A DNA stretch of 64,000 bases from Klebsiella aerogenes (GTDB lineage: Bacteria; Pseudomonadota; Gammaproteobacteria; Enterobacterales; Enterobacteriaceae): NCBI GenBank assembly GCA_029027985.1, contig CP119076.1, forward strand, positions 1,116,001 to 1,180,000, given 5' to 3'. Under the pieces are notes generated by a model. That model did not search any database, was not told the DNA's origin, and saw nothing but the letters and a program-made list of their open reading frames with translations. Within the stretch, counting starts at the first letter, position 1. Every line of letters starts with the position of its first letter. A program made the position numbers and the translations under genes. Below are positions 1 through 9,219 of the stretch, piece by piece.

Positions 1-1
1 G

Positions 2-820
2 ACCATTGCCCGGCTGGAAGAGCGGCTCGGTGTGGTGTTGTTCCAGCGTACCACTCGTCGGCAGACGCTGACCGAAGAGGGGGAACGGTTTTACCAGCAA
101 TCCCGCCAGGCGCTGGATAACCTGCGCGATGCGGAAGATGAAATCCAGCGTGGTAAAACGCAAGTGCAGGGGCGATTGCGCGTCAGCTTGCCGGTTCTGT
201 TTGGCCAGCGTTGCGTGGCGCCCATTTTATTTTCGCTTAGCCAGCGATATCCGCAGCTTAAGCTTGAGCTGTCGTTTAGCGACCGTCAGGTCAACCTGTT
301 TGAAGAGGGATTCGATCTGGCGGTACGCATCGGCGCATTGGCTGATTCGCATTTTCTTAAGGCCCGACGCCTGGGTCAGCATGGCATGACGCTGTGCGCC
401 GCGCCGTCATATCTGGAGCGCCGACCTGCGCCGCAGTCTCTGGTTGAACTGAGCGAACATCTTGCTATTGGCTATCTCTACGGCGGACAGATGCAAAAGT
501 GGCGTCTGCGCGATGCGCAGGGAACCGAGGTCGATTTCCGCCCGCAGGTTGCAATCGCGATGGATGATTTCGCCGCTATTGCCGCCGCGGCAAAAAGGGG
601 GCTGGGGATTGCCTGGCTACCGGATTGGCTGATCGCTGAAGAGATTGCCCGCGGAGAACTGCTGCCGGTTTTGCCTGCGAGCGTCAGCGTTAGCTTCGCC
701 ATCAGCGCCGTCTGGCCGGATGCGGCGTGGGTGCCGCAAAAGATCCGCGTTGTGGTTGATGAACTGCTGGCCCGGTTGCCGCTGCAAATTGCTTACGATA
801 ATAACCAGGACGATTCGTAA
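2..820 (+). CDS. LysR-family transcriptional regulator, 5' end cut by the window edge
   Basis: The reading frame is open from base 2 and begins inside the helix-turn-helix; TIARLEERLG followed by LFQRTTRR is the usual end of a LysR winged HTH. The remaining roughly 270 residues form the periplasmic-binding-like effector domain (PQLKLELSFSDRQV, FDLAVRIG, a RGLGIAWLPDWL segment near the end). The family binds DNA as tetramers and usually controls a divergent or nearby gene in response to a small ligand. Only the first 30 or so residues are missing. The target cannot be seen because the upstream side lies outside the window; the next gene is 70 bp downstream on the same strand and need not be its target. 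Confidence 0.9.
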   Translation, partial: TIARLEERLGVVLFQRTTRRQTLTEEGERFYQQSRQALDNLRDAEDEIQRGKTQVQGRLRVSLPVLFGQRCVAPILFSLSQRYPQLKLELSFSDRQVNLFEEGFDLAVRIGALADSHFLKARRLGQHGMTLCAAPSYLERRPAPQSLVELSEHLAIGYLYGGQMQKWRLRDAQGTEVDFRPQVAIAMDDFAAIAAAAKRGLGIAWLPDWLIAEEIARGELLPVLPASVSVSFAISAVWPDAAWVPQKIRVVVDELLARLPLQIAYDNNQDDS

Positions 821-891
821 GCGGTGGGTTAATCCAGGCTTAAGGTATTCTGGCGATAATGACAGCATGATGACTGTGACGAGAACTCGCC

Positions 892-1488
892 ATGAATATG
901 TTAGAAACCGTTAACCAGAGCGCTTTCCTTGCGCTGAATGCTGGTCCGGGCACGCCAGAAAGTCTTTTGCTGTTGGCCCGCATCTCGGCAAGCTGGATTA
1001 TCCTCGCCGTCCCGGCGATTTTACTGGGATTGTGGTTCCTCGGCGGCCGTCAGGGCCACCGTCAGGCGCTGTTTTGCGTCATGGGTATTCTGATTGCGTT
1101 GGGGTTGGGATTTGTCTGTGGAACCCTGTGGTTCCATCCACGGCCATTTATGATCCCGCTTGGCCACACCTGGATAAGCCATCCGGCAGATAACTCTTTC
1201 CCAAGCGATCATGGCACTGTGATGTTCAGCGCCGCTTTTGCGCTGCTGTCGCTGCGCCTGCGTCGTCTCGGGTTGTTGGTGCTGCTGGCGGCGCTACCGG
1301 TGGCGTGGGCGCGTATTTTTCTCGGCGTCCATTTCCCGCTGGATATGCTGGGCGCGGCGCTGATTTCAGCCGTCGGCGTCTGCGTGGCGAAGGTGGTCTG
1401 GCAGGCGCTCGGCCAGAAACTGGTGACGTTATGCGAAGGGCTGAGCCGTCGTCTCTTCTCCTGGCTTCCGGCGCGTTTTACGCCGTAG
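892..1488 (+). CDS. PAP2-superfamily undecaprenyl-diphosphate phosphatase, YbjG/BcrC type
   Basis: A 198-residue membrane protein with several hydrophobic helices and the three PAP2 motifs: HPRPF near residue 84, FPSDHG near residue 104, and ARIFLGVHFPLDM near residue 143, whose Arg and His complete the phosphatase site. Enzymes of this group dephosphorylate undecaprenyl pyrophosphate on the outer face of the inner membrane, recycling the lipid carrier for peptidoglycan and other polymers. The length equals that of E. coli YbjG, but the sequence is only moderately close, so this is probably a paralogue rather than ybjG itself. A second in-frame ATG lies two codons in. It sits alone between the LysR gene and the convergent sigma-54 regulator. 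Confidence 0.85.
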   Translation: MNMLETVNQSAFLALNAGPGTPESLLLLARISASWIILAVPAILLGLWFLGGRQGHRQALFCVMGILIALGLGFVCGTLWFHPRPFMIPLGHTWISHPADNSFPSDHGTVMFSAAFALLSLRLRRLGLLVLLAALPVAWARIFLGVHFPLDMLGAALISAVGVCVAKVVWQALGQKLVTLCEGLSRRLFSWLPARFTP

Positions 1489-1501
1489 CGCCTGTCGCTA
1501 T

Positions 1502-3283
1502 TCATTTCCTTGGTACGCGCGCCGCTCGCCGATATAGCGTGCTGCGCGCCACTCCCAGAGCCTGCGCCGCCTTACTCACATTACCGTTAAAGCTCGCCAG
1601 CGTGTCGGCAATCAGTTTTGCATCATGCTGTTGAAGCCCACTTGCGGGGGAGGACGGCGGCGCGTTCTGATACTCCGCCGGTAGCGCCGCAACGCCAAGA
1701 CATTCACCATCATCAGCCAGCGCCAGTAATACCTTCAACAGGCTTTGCAACTGACGAACATTGCCCGGCCAGCCGTGCTGCGTTAACTGGCTAATCAGCT
1801 CGGCGGAGAGCGTGACCCGCCGCGATTCCGCACCAAGCGAGCGCCACAGGCGCGGGATAAACTGCGCCAGTTCAGGCCATTCCCGTAGCGGTGGGATCGC
1901 AAACGCATATTCGCGCAGGCGGTAGAGCAAGTCCTCGCGAAACGCGCCTTCGGCGACGCGCTGCGCAAGATTACGATGGGTCGCGCAAATCAACGCGAAA
2001 TTCACCGGCGCGCTGCGATTGCCGCCCAGCGGCATCACCTCTTTTTCCTGCAGTACCCGCAGCAGACGGGTCTGCAGAGCCAGCGGCATATCGCCGATTT
2101 CATCAAGGAACAGCACGCCGCCGTCGGCTTCGCGAATTTTGCCGGTATAGCCGTTCTTATTGGCGCCGGTAAACGCGCCCGGTTGATAGCCGAATAGCTC
2201 CGATTCAATCAGCGATTCCGGGATCGCCGCGCAGTTGATCGCGACAAACTTGCCGCCGCGCCAGCGGCTATGCGAATGCAGGGTACGGCTAACAAACTCT
2301 TTACCGCAGCCGGTTTCGCCTTCGATACACAGGGCGATACCGGCGTTGAGCAGGCGGACCATTTTTTCGCCTTCGCCGGGCGGGCTAAATGACAGGTCGA
2401 TCGCGCGCGGCGCAGGTACGGCAATGCTGGCGCAGGTTGGCGCGCGCAGGCGGTAGTAGAAACCACGCTGCCGGAAGGTGAGCGGTAGCGGCACGCTGAC
2501 CGCCGTTTGCGTGAGTTGGGGGAACAACTGCTGGAAGGTCATTTGACCGATGTGCTCGGCTTGCAGGCCCAGCTCGCGTATCGCCAGGCGATTGGCGGCG
2601 GTGAGCAGGTTATCGGAGAAGACCAGCAGCAGTTCCTCGGCGCTATCGAGTTTCTGCACCTGCGGGTGCAGACTCATCACCCACTGCTGCGGATGTAGAC
2701 TCTGTTTCACCCACAGGTATTCAATTTGCCTGGCGGCTTCTTTGACCCACGCCAGCGTATGGGTATGCGGGATGTGTGCCGGGCCGGAGATATCCAGTAC
2801 CCCGGCGATCTGGCCATCGGGGCTTTGCAGGGGCACCGCTGCGCAGTACAAGCCCTGATTGCTGGTTAAGAAATGCTGGCGCCCCTCGACTTCGCAGCTG
2901 TCGTCGATCGCCAGCGCGGTGCCGATAGCATTGGTGCCGCGGCCGCTTTCACTCCAGATGTTGCCTGGCTCCAGCGCGAAGCTTTGCGCTTTTTGCATCG
3001 CCGCGGTATTGCCGAAGGTTTGCAGCACCAGGCCGCTGGCGTCGGAGAGGACCACCACCGATTGCAACTCGGCGGCACGCTGCGCCAGCGGGGTCGCCAC
3101 CGGTTGGGCCAGTTGCTGCAGGCTGCGGCTGCTGGCGAGGACATCGGCCAGTTCGCCGGAGCGCAGACGCGGAAATTCATCGCTCGTCGGTTGCAGGCCG
3201 TAGCGCTGGCTGCGCTGCCAGGAATCGCTCAGCAGCGCGCTGGCCTGCGCCTCAGGGGTGATAGTGAACGGATTTCCTTGCAC
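1502..3283 (-). CDS. Sigma-54-dependent activator, AcoR-like
   Basis: The domain order is an N-terminal GAF-like sensor region, a central AAA+ domain and a Fis-type HTH. Visible motifs are Walker A GETGCGKEF, the sigma-54 contact loop GAFTGA, Walker B GGVLFLDEIGD, and a C-terminal HTH ending NVSKAAQALGVARSTLYRR. A longer open frame starts at 3475, but the GTG at 3283 has a GAGG 7-8 bases upstream and the residues before it look non-coding, so the protein is taken as about 593 residues. AcoR-type activators respond to acetoin, alcohols or aldehydes. It is divergent from an aldehyde dehydrogenase whose upstream region has both a -24/-12 promoter and a perfect palindrome, making that gene the likely target. 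Confidence 0.88.
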   Translation of the reverse strand: MQGNPFTITPEAQASALLSDSWQRSQRYGLQPTSDEFPRLRSGELADVLASSRSLQQLAQPVATPLAQRAAELQSVVVLSDASGLVLQTFGNTAAMQKAQSFALEPGNIWSESGRGTNAIGTALAIDDSCEVEGRQHFLTSNQGLYCAAVPLQSPDGQIAGVLDISGPAHIPHTHTLAWVKEAARQIEYLWVKQSLHPQQWVMSLHPQVQKLDSAEELLLVFSDNLLTAANRLAIRELGLQAEHIGQMTFQQLFPQLTQTAVSVPLPLTFRQRGFYYRLRAPTCASIAVPAPRAIDLSFSPPGEGEKMVRLLNAGIALCIEGETGCGKEFVSRTLHSHSRWRGGKFVAINCAAIPESLIESELFGYQPGAFTGANKNGYTGKIREADGGVLFLDEIGDMPLALQTRLLRVLQEKEVMPLGGNRSAPVNFALICATHRNLAQRVAEGAFREDLLYRLREYAFAIPPLREWPELAQFIPRLWRSLGAESRRVTLSAELISQLTQHGWPGNVRQLQSLLKVLLALADDGECLGVAALPAEYQNAPPSSPASGLQQHDAKLIADTLASFNGNVSKAAQALGVARSTLYRRAARVPRK

Positions 3284-3354
3284 GGGGCACCTCGTGGTCG
3301 GTTTCGCAATGAACTTATCTGATGTTGCAATATTGTAGCGATATGGTTTGTTTG

Positions 3355-3373
3355 GTGTTGCGATTTGCAACAC
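3355..3373. promoter_or_regulatory. Perfect 7-bp palindrome, candidate upstream activator site
   Basis: GTGTTGC, five bases, then GCAACAC. It lies about 97 bp upstream of the predicted -24 element of the aldehyde dehydrogenase gene, the usual distance for an enhancer-binding activator. A related half site, TGTTGCAAT, lies at about 3323. Binding by the divergent AcoR-like protein is inferred. Confidence 0.55.
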
Positions 3374-3469
3374 AGAAGCGGGATCCGGTGCGACAACGAT
3401 GAAGATACTCGGCACAGAAATTCTATTAATGATTTGAAAAATAATGAGTTTAGTGAGGCGGGGAAAAAC

Positions 3470-3485
3470 TGGCATAACCCCTGCA
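3470..3485 (+). promoter_or_regulatory. Sigma-54 (-24/-12) promoter of the aldehyde dehydrogenase gene
   Basis: TGGCATAACCCCTGCA has the invariant GG and GC dinucleotides at exactly the consensus 10-bp spacing. It lies 78 bp before the ATG of the dehydrogenase gene and downstream of the palindrome at 3355, in the intergenic region shared with the sigma-54 activator gene. Confidence 0.75.
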
Positions 3486-3562
3486 ATAGGAGAAAGCGTG
3501 CAGCGGACAACAGCAAAAAACCAAGACGCCGCTGCGCCTTAACCCTACAGAAGGAGATTGCG

Positions 3563-5083
3563 ATGCGTTATGCACATCCTGGCAAGCCGGGCGCTTTGGT
3601 TTCATTCAAATCTGCCTACGGCAACTACATTGGCGGCAAATTCGTCGAACCGTTAAGCGGCGAATTTTTCATGAATACCTCCCCCGTGGACGGTAGTAAT
3701 ATTGCGCAGTTTCCCCGCTCCGATGCTAAAGATATCGATTTTGCCCTCGATGCGGCGCACCGCGCGGCGGACGCCTGGGGGAGAACGTCGGTACAACAGC
3801 GTTCTCATCTGCTGTTGCAGGTTGCCGACCGCATTCAGGAGAATCTGGAATATCTGGCGGTCGCGGAGAGCTGGGATAACGGCAAACCGATCCGCGAAAC
3901 CCTGAACGCCGACCTGCCGCTGGCGGTCGATCATTTCCGCTATTTCGCAGGCTGCCTGCGCGCACAGGAGGGCAGCACCGCCGAAATTGACGACACCACC
4001 GTGGCGTATCATTTCCATGAACCGTTGGGCGTGGTCGGGCAAATCATCCCGTGGAACTTCCCATTGTTAATGGCGGCGTGGAAGCTGGCGCCAGCGCTGG
4101 CGGCAGGCAACTGCGTGGTCTTAAAACCGGCGGAGCAGACGCCGTTGAGCATCACCTTGTTGATGGAAATCATTGGCGACCTGTTCCCGGCAGGGGTGGT
4201 GAACGTGGTGCAGGGCTTTGGCAAAGAGGCCGGTGAAGCGCTGGCGACCAGCAAACGCATCGCCAAAATCGCCTTTACCGGCTCGACGCCGGTGGGGCGC
4301 CATATTATGGCCTGCGCGGCGGAGAATATTATTCCCTGTACCGTTGAACTGGGCGGTAAATCGCCGAATATTTATTTCGCCGATGTGATGAACGCCGAAG
4401 AGGAGTTTATCGAGAAGGCGGTGGAAGGATTGGTGTTGGGCTTCTTCAACCAGGGCGAGGTTTGTACCTGCCCGTCACGCGCGCTGATCCAGGAATCCAT
4501 CTACGAACCGTTTATGGAACGGGTGATGGCGAAAGTGGCGCAGATCCGCCGCGGCGATCCGCTCGATACCGATACGATGATCGGCGCCCAGGCTTCACGC
4601 CAGCAGTTCGACAAGATCCTGTCGTACATCAAGATCGCCCGCGACGAAGGCGGCCAGATCCTCATCGGCGGCGATCGCGCGAGCATTACCGCCGAGTTGG
4701 ATAGCGGCTTCTACATTCAGCCGACATTGATCAAAGGGCGTAACGAGATGCGCAGCTTCCAGGAGGAGATCTTTGGCCCGGTGATCGGTGTGACCACCTT
4801 TAAGGACGAGGAGGAGGCGCTGGCGATCGCTAACCAGACGCAGTTTGGCCTCGGGGCCGGGGTGTGGACGCGGGATACCAACCTGGCGTACCGCATGGGG
4901 CGCGGCATCAAGGCGGGGCGCGTGTGGACCAACTGCTACCATGTCTACCCGGCGCATGCCGCGTTTGGCGGGTACAAGCAGTCTGGCGTCGGGCGCGAAA
5001 CCCACAAGATGGCGCTGGAAGCCTATCAGCAGACCAAAAACCTGCTGGTGAGCTACGGCACCGCGCCGCTGGGGCTGTTCTGA
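3563..5083 (+). CDS. exaC: NAD-dependent aldehyde dehydrogenase, ExaC/AldB type
   Basis: A 506-residue protein of the aldehyde dehydrogenase superfamily. Seen are the cofactor region [16 protein letters not shown], the glutamate motif ELGGKSPN, and the nucleophile region [15 protein letters not shown] with paired cysteines. The length and the start [10 protein letters not shown] match the acetaldehyde dehydrogenase ExaC of alcohol-oxidising pseudomonads more closely than E. coli AldB. It would oxidise acetaldehyde or similar short aldehydes to the acid in the cytoplasm. The ATG at 3563 follows AGAAGGAGA by 6-7 bases; a longer open frame upstream overlaps the promoter and is not used. Expression is expected from the sigma-54 promoter at 3470 under the divergent AcoR-like activator. 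Confidence 0.92.
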   Translation: MRYAHPGKPGALVSFKSAYGNYIGGKFVEPLSGEFFMNTSPVDGSNIAQFPRSDAKDIDFALDAAHRAADAWGRTSVQQRSHLLLQVADRIQENLEYLAVAESWDNGKPIRETLNADLPLAVDHFRYFAGCLRAQEGSTAEIDDTTVAYHFHEPLGVVGQIIPWNFPLLMAAWKLAPALAAGNCVVLKPAEQTPLSITLLMEIIGDLFPAGVVNVVQGFGKEAGEALATSKRIAKIAFTGSTPVGRHIMACAAENIIPCTVELGGKSPNIYFADVMNAEEEFIEKAVEGLVLGFFNQGEVCTCPSRALIQESIYEPFMERVMAKVAQIRRGDPLDTDTMIGAQASRQQFDKILSYIKIARDEGGQILIGGDRASITAELDSGFYIQPTLIKGRNEMRSFQEEIFGPVIGVTTFKDEEEALAIANQTQFGLGAGVWTRDTNLAYRMGRGIKAGRVWTNCYHVYPAHAAFGGYKQSGVGRETHKMALEAYQQTKNLLVSYGTAPLGLF

Positions 5084-5102
5084 TCCAGTTATAACGGTTG
5101 AC

Positions 5103-5286
5103 CCGGGTGGCGGCGTAAACGCCTTACCCGGTATTGTAGCCCTGCTAAGCGAAGCGCGAGCAGGGAATCCCCGGACTACTGACGGCGAGCAGGGAATCCC
5201 CCGGGTAGCGGCGTAAACGCCTTACCCGGGCTACTGGACGGCGAGCAGGGAAATCCCCGGGTAGCGGCGTAAACGTCTTACCCGGG
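5103..5286. repeat. Cluster of three REP/BIME-type palindromes
   Basis: The hairpin unit CCGGGT..GGCGTAAACGCC..ACCCGG occurs three times (about 5103-5131, 5200-5230 and 5255-5286), separated by GCGAGCAGGGAATCC-type spacers. This is the form of enterobacterial REP elements, here between convergent genes. The units may limit mRNA decay or act as terminators for both sides. Confidence 0.8.
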
Positions 5287-5319
5287 CTACCGGAACGCGA
5301 GCAGGGAAACCTTCGGGTT

Positions 5320-6264
5320 TTATCTTATTGATTGCGCCTTCCAGCAGCGCACCTGAGCACCGTGACTTTGCGCCTCTAGCGGCTGCGGCCGTTCGCATCC
5401 CTGGCTGGCGTAAGGGCAGCGTTCGCGGAAGTAGCAACCCGTCGGTAGATGGCGATTGCTGGGGAGTTCGGTATTGCGTACGCCTTCGCCTAACGGCGAA
5501 CCGATACGCGGCACGGACTCCATTAATAACCGGGTATAGGGATGTGAAGGATTATCCAACACCTGTTGTGTTGCGCCCATTTCGACGATTTGCCCCAGAT
5601 ACATCACCGCCACCCGATCGCTCATATGCCGTATCACCGAGACGTTATGCGAAATCAACACGTAGGTGAGGTTTTGCCGCTGCTGCAGTTCGACCAGCAG
5701 ATTGAGGATCTGCGCCTGTACCGAGATATCCAGCGCTGAAGTCGGTTCATCGAGCACGATAATGTCCGGCTGTGCCGAGAGCGCGCGGGCGATAGCGATA
5801 CGCTGACGCTGGCCGCCGGAAAAGGCATGCGGCAGACGATCGAGATACTCCGGACGGATCCCTACCTGCCGCGTTAACTGCTCGGCGAGATCGCGGCGCG
5901 CCTTTTCGCGCATGCGCGACTGGATCCACACCGGCTCGGTGATCGTGCGCCAGACCGGTAGACGCGGATCCAGCGATGACAGCGGATCTTGAAAAACCAT
6001 CTGCATACGACCGCTACGCTTTTCACCGGCGGCGGGGGGGCGGGAGAACTGCCCGGAAGAGGGTTTCAGCATGCCCATTAGCAGCTTCGCCAGCGTGCTT
6101 TTTCCACAGCCGGATTCCCCGACGATCCCTAAGGTTTCACCGCGACTGGCTGTCATATCGAGGCCATTTAGCGCATAGACGCGCTCAATGACTTTTCCGC
6201 GCCAGTTTTTCTGCGCGGGAAAAGTCAGATGGACATCATTGAGGGTTAACAGCGTCTCAGACAT
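5320..6264 (-). CDS. ddpF: Dipeptide ABC transporter ATPase, DdpF/DppF type
   Basis: A 314-residue ABC ATPase with Walker A GESGCGKST, signature FSGGQRQRIAIARAL, Walker B IIVLDEPTSALD and the C-terminal oligopeptide extension with its cysteine group (CYFRERCPYASQGC). It is the second of the paired ATPases that power a dipeptide/oligopeptide importer at the inner membrane. An upstream extension to 6357 is open, but the ATG at 6264 fits the family start and overlaps the ddpD-type gene by 8 bp, as expected for translational coupling. It is the last gene of the operon starting at ddpX. Confidence 0.85.
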   Translation of the reverse strand: MSETLLTLNDVHLTFPAQKNWRGKVIERVYALNGLDMTASRGETLGIVGESGCGKSTLAKLLMGMLKPSSGQFSRPPAAGEKRSGRMQMVFQDPLSSLDPRLPVWRTITEPVWIQSRMREKARRDLAEQLTRQVGIRPEYLDRLPHAFSGGQRQRIAIARALSAQPDIIVLDEPTSALDISVQAQILNLLVELQQRQNLTYVLISHNVSVIRHMSDRVAVMYLGQIVEMGATQQVLDNPSHPYTRLLMESVPRIGSPLGEGVRNTELPSNRHLPTGCYFRERCPYASQGCERPQPLEAQSHGAQVRCWKAQSIR

Positions 6265-7246
6265 GGGCGTTCTCCAGTTGCGGATACCAGCAGGCGGCCT
6301 GTCGATCGGCGACGTGGCCGTTAGCGCGCAGCGTTGGGGTGATACCGCAGGCTTCACCGGCGGCGAAACAGCGTTCGCGGAAAGCGCATCCGGCAGGCAG
6401 ATGCGCCAGATTCGGCACGGTGCCGGGAATCGAACGCAGCGGCGCGTGCGGTTCGCTATGATCGGGGGAACTGTTCAACAGACCGATGGAGTAGGGATGC
6501 TGCGGATGTAGCAGCACATCCTGGGTGGCGCCGCTTTCAATCACCGCGCCAGCATACATCACGTACAGCCGGTCGCAGACTTGCGAGACCACTGCCATGT
6601 CGTGGCTGATAAACAGCACCGCGGTGCCTGTCGCCTGCGCCTTTTGCTTCAGCAGGCGTAGCACCTGGCGCTGCACGGTAACATCCAGCGCGGTCGTCGG
6701 CTCATCGGCAATCAGCAGGTCGGGTTCGCAGGAGAAGGCGATAGCGATCATCACCCGCTGGCGCATGCCGCCGGAAAGTTCAAAGGGATAGCGTTTGAGG
6801 ACGCTTTGCGGATCGGCAATTTGCATGTCCGCTAATAGTTCGATGGCCCGTGCGCGCGCTTCGCGCTGCGACAGCGGACGATGCTGGCGGATAACGTCCA
6901 CCATCTGCTTACCGATGCGTCGGGTGGGATTCAGCGCGGTCATCGGCTCCTGGAAAATCATCGCCACCTTGCGGCCGCGAATGTCGCGCAGCACTTTTTC
7001 CGCCGCATTGAGCATATCGTGGCCCATCAGGGCGATCGCGCCGCTGTGGATGTGGTAGCTACCGGCAGGGAGCAGGCGCATCGCCAGCATCGCGGTGACC
7101 GATTTACCGGATCCCGATTCGCCCACCACGCCGACGATTTCGCCGCGGTTTATATGTAGCGAAATATTGTTCAGCACGTTCACCTGGCCCTGATAGACCG
7201 GGAAGCTCAGGCGGACGTTATCGATAGTTAAAACCCGATTTTCCAT
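6257..7246 (-). CDS. ddpD: Dipeptide ABC transporter ATPase, DdpD/DppD type
   Basis: A 329-residue ABC ATPase with Walker [10 protein letters not shown], signature [13 protein letters not shown], Walker [14 protein letters not shown] and the C-terminal [14 protein letters not shown] segment typical of oligopeptide importers. It pairs with the DdpF-type ATPase, whose start it overlaps by 8 bp; its own ATG overlaps the stop of the ddpC-type gene by 1 bp. The tight overlaps indicate a single transcript. Confidence 0.86.
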   Translation of the reverse strand: MENRVLTIDNVRLSFPVYQGQVNVLNNISLHINRGEIVGVVGESGSGKSVTAMLAMRLLPAGSYHIHSGAIALMGHDMLNAAEKVLRDIRGRKVAMIFQEPMTALNPTRRIGKQMVDVIRQHRPLSQREARARAIELLADMQIADPQSVLKRYPFELSGGMRQRVMIAIAFSCEPDLLIADEPTTALDVTVQRQVLRLLKQKAQATGTAVLFISHDMAVVSQVCDRLYVMYAGAVIESGATQDVLLHPQHPYSIGLLNSSPDHSEPHAPLRSIPGTVPNLAHLPAGCAFRERCFAAGEACGITPTLRANGHVADRQAACWYPQLENAHV

Positions 7247-8139
7247 TAGTTGCGCCCTCCGGCTTTCGGATCCAACAGATCCTGAATGCCATCGCCAAAC
7301 AGGTTAAAGCCGACGGCGGTGATCAGGATCGCTGCGCCAGGGAAAGCGCAGTACCACCACTGATCGAGCACGTAGTTGCGGCCATTGGCGACCATTGCGC
7401 CCCATTCGGCGGTAGGCTGTTGAGCGCCGAGGCCGATAAAGCCAAGGGTCGCGGCCATCAGGATCGCGCTGCCGATATCCAGCGACGCCTGCACCACCAG
7501 CGGCGGTAGCGCATTGCGCAGAATATGCCAGCTGATCAGATGCCAGCGCGAAGCGCCGAAAGTTACCGAGGCTTCGACGAAAGTATGCTGGCGCACCACC
7601 AGCGTCTGGCCGCGGGCCAGACGCACGTAGAACGGAATGCGCACGATGGCGATCGCCAGCATGGCGTTGAACAGGCTGGGGCCTAATGCCGCCGCCAGCG
7701 CCATGGTCAGCACCAGCGAGGGAATCGACAGCATAATGTCCATCAGGCGCATAATCAGCGCGTCGCTGCGCCCACCAAGCACCCCGGAGAGACAGCCGAG
7801 CAGCGAACCGCTGATCCCGGCGATCAGCACCACCGCTAGCCCAGCGGCTACCGACTGCTGACTGCCGATCAGCACGCGGCTGAACAGATCGCGGCCGACT
7901 TCATCGGTGCCGAACCAGTGGGCCAGCGATGGCGCCTGCAGGCGGGCGGAAAGGTTGATGGCGTTGGGATCGTGCGGCACCAGCCAGGGGGAGAAGATCA
8001 TTAAAAACAGCATGATCAGCATGATCGCGCCGCCGATAAGCGTCAGCGGGCTTTGGCGGATCAGCCACCACCGACGTTTCCAGACGCGGTTTTTTTCTAC
8101 TTTTGGCCGCGGGAGCGGCTGTTCCTGAGTCATCATCAC
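7246..8139 (-). CDS. ddpC: Dipeptide ABC transporter permease, DdpC/DppC type
   Basis: About 297 residues with an N-terminal cytoplasmic stretch, a first membrane helix (LTLIGGAIMLIMLFLMIF), the conserved HWFGTDEVGRDLFSRV segment of DppC-type permeases, and the EAA loop EASVTFGASRWHLISWHILRN. It forms the channel with the DdpB-type permease. The start is uncertain: GTG at 8139 directly abuts the previous stop, and in-frame ATGs follow at 8136 and 8133. Confidence 0.86.
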   Translation of the reverse strand: MMMTQEQPLPRPKVEKNRVWKRRWWLIRQSPLTLIGGAIMLIMLFLMIFSPWLVPHDPNAINLSARLQAPSLAHWFGTDEVGRDLFSRVLIGSQQSVAAGLAVVLIAGISGSLLGCLSGVLGGRSDALIMRLMDIMLSIPSLVLTMALAAALGPSLFNAMLAIAIVRIPFYVRLARGQTLVVRQHTFVEASVTFGASRWHLISWHILRNALPPLVVQASLDIGSAILMAATLGFIGLGAQQPTAEWGAMVANGRNYVLDQWWYCAFPGAAILITAVGFNLFGDGIQDLLDPKAGGRN

Positions 8140-9159
8140 TTAGCTTTCTCCCCGACCCATGCGCGGATCGATCCATAAATAGAGCAGGTCGACGACCAGA
8201 TTGACCAGTACGTAAGCAAAGGAGACCACGATGGCGAAGCCCATCACTGCGGGGAAGTCGAGCGCCTGAATCGAAGACACCACATAGGCGCCCATACCCG
8301 GCCAGGCGAATACCGTTTCTGTTAGCACCGCGCCGTACAACAGGTCGCCCAGCGCCAGGCCGAGTACCGTGATCGAGGGGATCAGCGCGTTGGGCAGCGC
8401 ATAGCGCACCACGATGGTGAATTTCGGCAGCCCGCTGGCCAGCGCCGTACGAATGTAATCCTCATTGAGCTGTTCGAGCATCGCCGAGCGGATCTGCCGG
8501 GCTACGATGCCAAGATGAACAAAAGCAAGGGTTGCCGCTGGCAGAATCAGGTGCTGCAGGGCGTTAAAGAAGACGTCGAAGTTGCCTTCCAGCAGCGAAT
8601 CCAGCAGATAAAAACCGGTGATGTGAGTGGGCGGATCGAACCAGTCATCCAGTCTTCCGCTTCCCGGCAACCAGTTGAGTTTGCCGTAAAACAGCACGAT
8701 CACCCCGAGCCCCAGCCAGAATGCCGGCGTTGAGATGCCGGTCAGCGCCATCAAACGCACCAGGTGATCGGTCCAACGGTTGCGGTACACCGCCGACAGT
8801 ACGCCGAGCGGGATACCGACCAGCAGGGCAATCAGCAGCGCGCAAAACGCCAGTTCCAGCGTCGCCGGGAAGAAGGTTTTTAAATCTTCCAGTACCGGGC
8901 GGCCGGTGCGAATCGAGGTGCCGAGGTCGCCGTGGAGCAGGGCGTCAACATAGCGGGCAAACTGCTGCCAGAGCGGCAGGTCCAGTCCCAGCTGCTGGCG
9001 GATATGATGGACGATTTCATCGCTGGCGCGATCGCCCGCCAGTAGCCGCGCCGGATCGCCGGGAATCAGGTGCGAAATAATAAATGTAATCACGCAGACG
9101 CCGGCGACGACTAAAATCAGCCCCCAGCAGCGCTGTCGTAGTAAACCCCAGAAACTCAT
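8140..9159 (-). CDS. ddpB: Dipeptide ABC transporter permease, DdpB/DppB type
   Basis: A 339-residue permease with the family opening (a first helix, then ISHLIPGDPARLLAG), the GDLGTSIRTGRPV motif, the EAA-loop region RTALASGLPKFTIVVRYALPN, and about six membrane segments. It follows the binding-protein gene by 60 bp, and its stop directly precedes the ddpC start. Substrate range within the dipeptide family is inferred from the ddpX context. Confidence 0.87.
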   Translation of the reverse strand: MSFWGLLRQRCWGLILVVAGVCVITFIISHLIPGDPARLLAGDRASDEIVHHIRQQLGLDLPLWQQFARYVDALLHGDLGTSIRTGRPVLEDLKTFFPATLELAFCALLIALLVGIPLGVLSAVYRNRWTDHLVRLMALTGISTPAFWLGLGVIVLFYGKLNWLPGSGRLDDWFDPPTHITGFYLLDSLLEGNFDVFFNALQHLILPAATLAFVHLGIVARQIRSAMLEQLNEDYIRTALASGLPKFTIVVRYALPNALIPSITVLGLALGDLLYGAVLTETVFAWPGMGAYVVSSIQALDFPAVMGFAIVVSFAYVLVNLVVDLLYLWIDPRMGRGES

Positions 9160-9219
9160 GATGGCGTTCCTCGGCCGGGCCCGCGACGGCCCGACCTGAC
9201 AAGATGGAGAGACGGCCCG

